Origin: Lachnospiraceae bacterium
Lineage (GTDB): Bacteria > Bacillota > Clostridia > Lachnospirales > Lachnospiraceae
Direction of reading: 5' to 3'
DNA length: 6,757 nucleotides
Assembly: GCA_017477005.1 (NCBI GenBank)
Contig: JAFUXY010000227.1
Coordinates: 1-6,757 of the forward strand
The stretch's first letter is position 1. Each line of letters begins with the position of its first letter. The position numbers and the translations under genes are program-made. Positions 5,306-6,757 of this stretch are shown here, piece by piece. The notes under the pieces are model-generated. The model saw only the letters and a list, made by a program, of their open reading frames with translations, did no database searches and was not told the origin of the DNA.

Positions 5306-5467
5306 ATGACGGGGGTAGAGAAGGCAAATCTGGTATTGATTTTGGAGTCAATGGGCATCAAGGAGGCAACAGTGGATTTTATTTTGGGATTGGCAGGCAA
5401 AATTTCTACCGAAGAAACAGCAAATCGTGTTTTGGAGGCATTGGATAAAAACAGGCAAGGAGTGTAA
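5306..5467 (+). CDS. 53-aa small protein of unknown function, first in the nagA operon
   Basis: An ATG at 5306 lies 5 nt after a strong GGAGGGAG RBS (5293-5300). An in-frame ATG at 5291 is rejected because it lies over that RBS and has none of its own. The product begins MTGVEKANLVLILESMGIKEA and looks like three short amphipathic helices: about 5-16, 19-31 (VDFILGLAGKI) and 35-46 (EETANRVLEALD), with a helix cap at STEE. No signal peptide, Cys or metal motif is seen. The stop at 5465-5467 is one nucleotide before the next ATG, so translation is probably coupled. The compact helical pattern suggests a small binding or regulatory protein, but I do not recognise a family. Confidence 0.72.
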   Translation: MTGVEKANLVLILESMGIKEATVDFILGLAGKISTEETANRVLEALDKNRQGV

Positions 5468-5468
5468 T

Positions 5469-5624
5469 ATGGCAACAAAGAATGAATTTGATTACATTCT
5501 GCGGCTGCAGTTGAGAGAGACTAGGGACGTGATCGCATTGCTGGAAAAGGGAGACGTTGAGGCGGCGATGGAGAGGTTGAAGAAAACGGAAGAAATCTTG
5601 GAGGAATCTTTGAGAGAGGGATGA
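5469..5624 (+). CDS. 51-aa small helical protein of unknown function, directly upstream of nagA
   Basis: The ATG at 5469 has AAGGAG at 5457-5462, 6 nt upstream and inside the end of the previous ORF. The product starts MATKNEFDYILRLQLRETRD and is a probable two-helix coiled-coil-like hairpin: about 4-27 (EFDYILRLQLRETRDVIALLEKG), then GDVEAAMERLKKTEEILEESLRE to the end, with a turn at GD (28-29) and regular hydrophobic spacing. The sequence is charged and soluble, without Cys. Its stop (5622-5624) is one nucleotide before the nagA ATG, and its 3' end carries the nagA RBS. The conserved-looking arrangement argues for a real gene. No family is recognised; the helical hairpin could mediate dimerisation or protein binding. 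Confidence 0.72.
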   Translation: MATKNEFDYILRLQLRETRDVIALLEKGDVEAAMERLKKTEEILEESLREG

Positions 5625-5625
5625 T

Positions 5626-6757
5626 ATGTGGATCAAAAATGTCCGAATATTTACGGAAGACCGCAAATTTGTTCCCGGTGCGGTAGAAATCGAGGGGGAG
5701 CGGATCAAGCGGGTTTCTTCCTATTATAATAATGGAGAAAATGAAAAAATGGAGGGAGAAATCATCGATGGCGGGGGAGATATGCTTTTGCCCGGCCTGA
5801 CCGACATCCATTTCCACGGCTGTCGGGGCTTCGACGTCTGTGATGGGACACAGGAAGCGCTTTCCGAGATCGCGAGATACGAGGCGAGCATTGGGGTGAC
5901 GCAGATTTGTCCGGCGACGATGACTCTTGCCGAAGAAAGGCTCTGTGCGATTTTGTCCAATATGGCGGCCTTCAGGGAGTCGCAGCAGGCGAAAGCACAT
6001 GGCGGAGAAGCGGATCTGGTGGGGGTCAATATGGAAGGGCCGTTCATCAGCTACGAAAAAAAGGGCGCGCAGAATGCTCAGTTCATCGTCCCCCGTTCCT
6101 TGGAGGTGTTTCGGAAATATCAGGAGAGCGCTGGAGGGCTTGTGAAATTCATCGCGATTGCGCCGGAGATGACGGACGAGAAATGCGCGGAGGGTAGAGC
6201 GGTGCTTTCCGCCGGGAATGGAGACGTTGTCGATGCACCGGAGCTGGCTGGCGAATCCGTGGAAGACTTCGTTCGAGGCGTGGGCGATTCGGCGGTGGTT
6301 TCGATTGCTCATTCGAACGCGGATTATGATGCGGCGAGGGCGGCGCTTCTGGCGGGGGCTTCGCACGGGGTTCATATGTTCAATGCGATGCCGGAATTTC
6401 TGCACCGGGCTCCGGGGATCGTGGGGGCGTTGTATGATGATGGAGATGCGACCGGGGAATTAATCTGTGACGGTATCCATGTCCACCCATCTGTGACCCG
6501 GAACACGCTGCGGCTGCTGGGGGACAGGAGGCTCATCCTGATCAGCGACAGTATGCGCGCGGCCGGAATGGACGATGGGCTCTACGAGCTGGGCGGACAG
6601 GAGGTGCGGGTGCGGGGGAACTTGGCGACGCTGACTTCGGACGGCGCGATCGCCGGTTCTGTGACGACACTGCCGGATTGCGTGCGGTTTGCGGTGAAGG
6701 AGGCGGGACTTCCGCTCGAAACAGCTATTGCCTGTGCCGCAGAAAATTCCGCCAGGC
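5626..6757 (+). CDS. nagA: N-acetylglucosamine-6-phosphate deacetylase (3' partial)
   Basis: A continuous frame of 377 codons from ATG 5626, preceded by AGAGGG, runs off the window; family length suggests about 30-odd residues are missing. It removes acetate from GlcNAc-6-P to give glucosamine-6-P in the cytoplasm, the first committed step of GlcNAc use. It is an amidohydrolase: HFHG (His62, His64) is the HxH metal site in LPGLTDIHFHG; EGPF (Glu137) is the metal-bound Glu; His229 (IAHS) and His250 (HMFNAM) follow; ICDGIHVHP (281-288) binds substrate; SDSM (Asp308) carries the catalytic Asp; AGS (344-346) and AENSAR (372-377) are the usual closing motifs. No frameshift is seen. It is third in an operon with two small ORFs and divergent from the mannose-type PTS, which could supply its phosphorylated substrate. 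Confidence 0.95.
   Translation, partial: MWIKNVRIFTEDRKFVPGAVEIEGERIKRVSSYYNNGENEKMEGEIIDGGGDMLLPGLTDIHFHGCRGFDVCDGTQEALSEIARYEASIGVTQICPATMTLAEERLCAILSNMAAFRESQQAKAHGGEADLVGVNMEGPFISYEKKGAQNAQFIVPRSLEVFRKYQESAGGLVKFIAIAPEMTDEKCAEGRAVLSAGNGDVVDAPELAGESVEDFVRGVGDSAVVSIAHSNADYDAARAALLAGASHGVHMFNAMPEFLHRAPGIVGALYDDGDATGELICDGIHVHPSVTRNTLRLLGDRRLILISDSMRAAGMDDGLYELGGQEVRVRGNLATLTSDGAIAGSVTTLPDCVRFAVKEAGLPLETAIACAAENSAR

Noticed and set aside
5521..6405. A 294-codon ORF on the minus strand
   Set aside because: It is antisense to nagA, whose frame holds all the amidohydrolase motifs; the minus frame has no start signal or family pattern.
1..6757. CRISPR array, tRNA, rRNA or intact transposase
   Set aside because: No regularly spaced repeats, cloverleaf-like tRNA, rRNA segment or transposase gene was seen on either strand.

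Overview
The window looks like a chromosome segment of a low-to-mid GC Bacillota (Firmicutes), most likely a gut-type Clostridia (Lachnospiraceae-like) or Erysipelotrichia. Reasons: strong AGGAGG-type ribosome binding sites, sigma-A-type promoters, T-rich intrinsic terminators, a mannose-family PTS of the streptococcal ManLMN type, a DUF5688 protein, a RelB/DUF6290 antitoxin, and a secreted-type FN3 protein. The organism cannot be named from the sequence alone.

Layout. (1) 3-377 (+): C-terminal end of a lysine-rich, probably extracellular FN3 protein, closed by a UUCG-loop terminator at 427-457. (2) 484-825 (+): a type II toxin-antitoxin locus with its own promoter, a palindromic candidate operator and an intact RelB/DUF6290 antitoxin. 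The RelE-like toxin stops after 23 codons, and a cluster of repeats with three DnaA-box-like 8-9-mers begins at the break. (3) 997-1980 (+): a DUF5688 protein of unknown function. A terminator at 2035-2067 serves both this gene and the convergent PTS operon. (4) 4861-2087 (-): a complete mannose-family PTS operon, IIAB-IIC-IID, behind a near-perfect TTGACA-N16-TATAAT promoter. (5) 5204-5034 (-): an unannotated 56-aa ORF with its own promoter, RBS and terminator, just upstream of the PTS promoter. (6) 5306-6757 (+): a tightly coupled operon of two unrecognised small ORFs (53 and 51 aa), each 1 nt from the next gene, followed by nagA, which runs off the window.

How the parts fit. The PTS phosphorylates a hexose or amino sugar during uptake; if the sugar is GlcNAc, the product GlcNAc-6-P is the NagA substrate. 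The divergent PTS and nagA units therefore look like an amino-sugar uptake and catabolism locus. The substrate assignment is inference, because mannose-family PTSs also carry mannose, glucose and glucosamine. The most novel-looking elements are the two small ORFs translationally coupled to nagA, the 56-aa ORF, and the overlapping divergent promoters that connect them. I see no evidence of a large undescribed defence or mobile system. No stretch longer than 300 bases lacks a gene.
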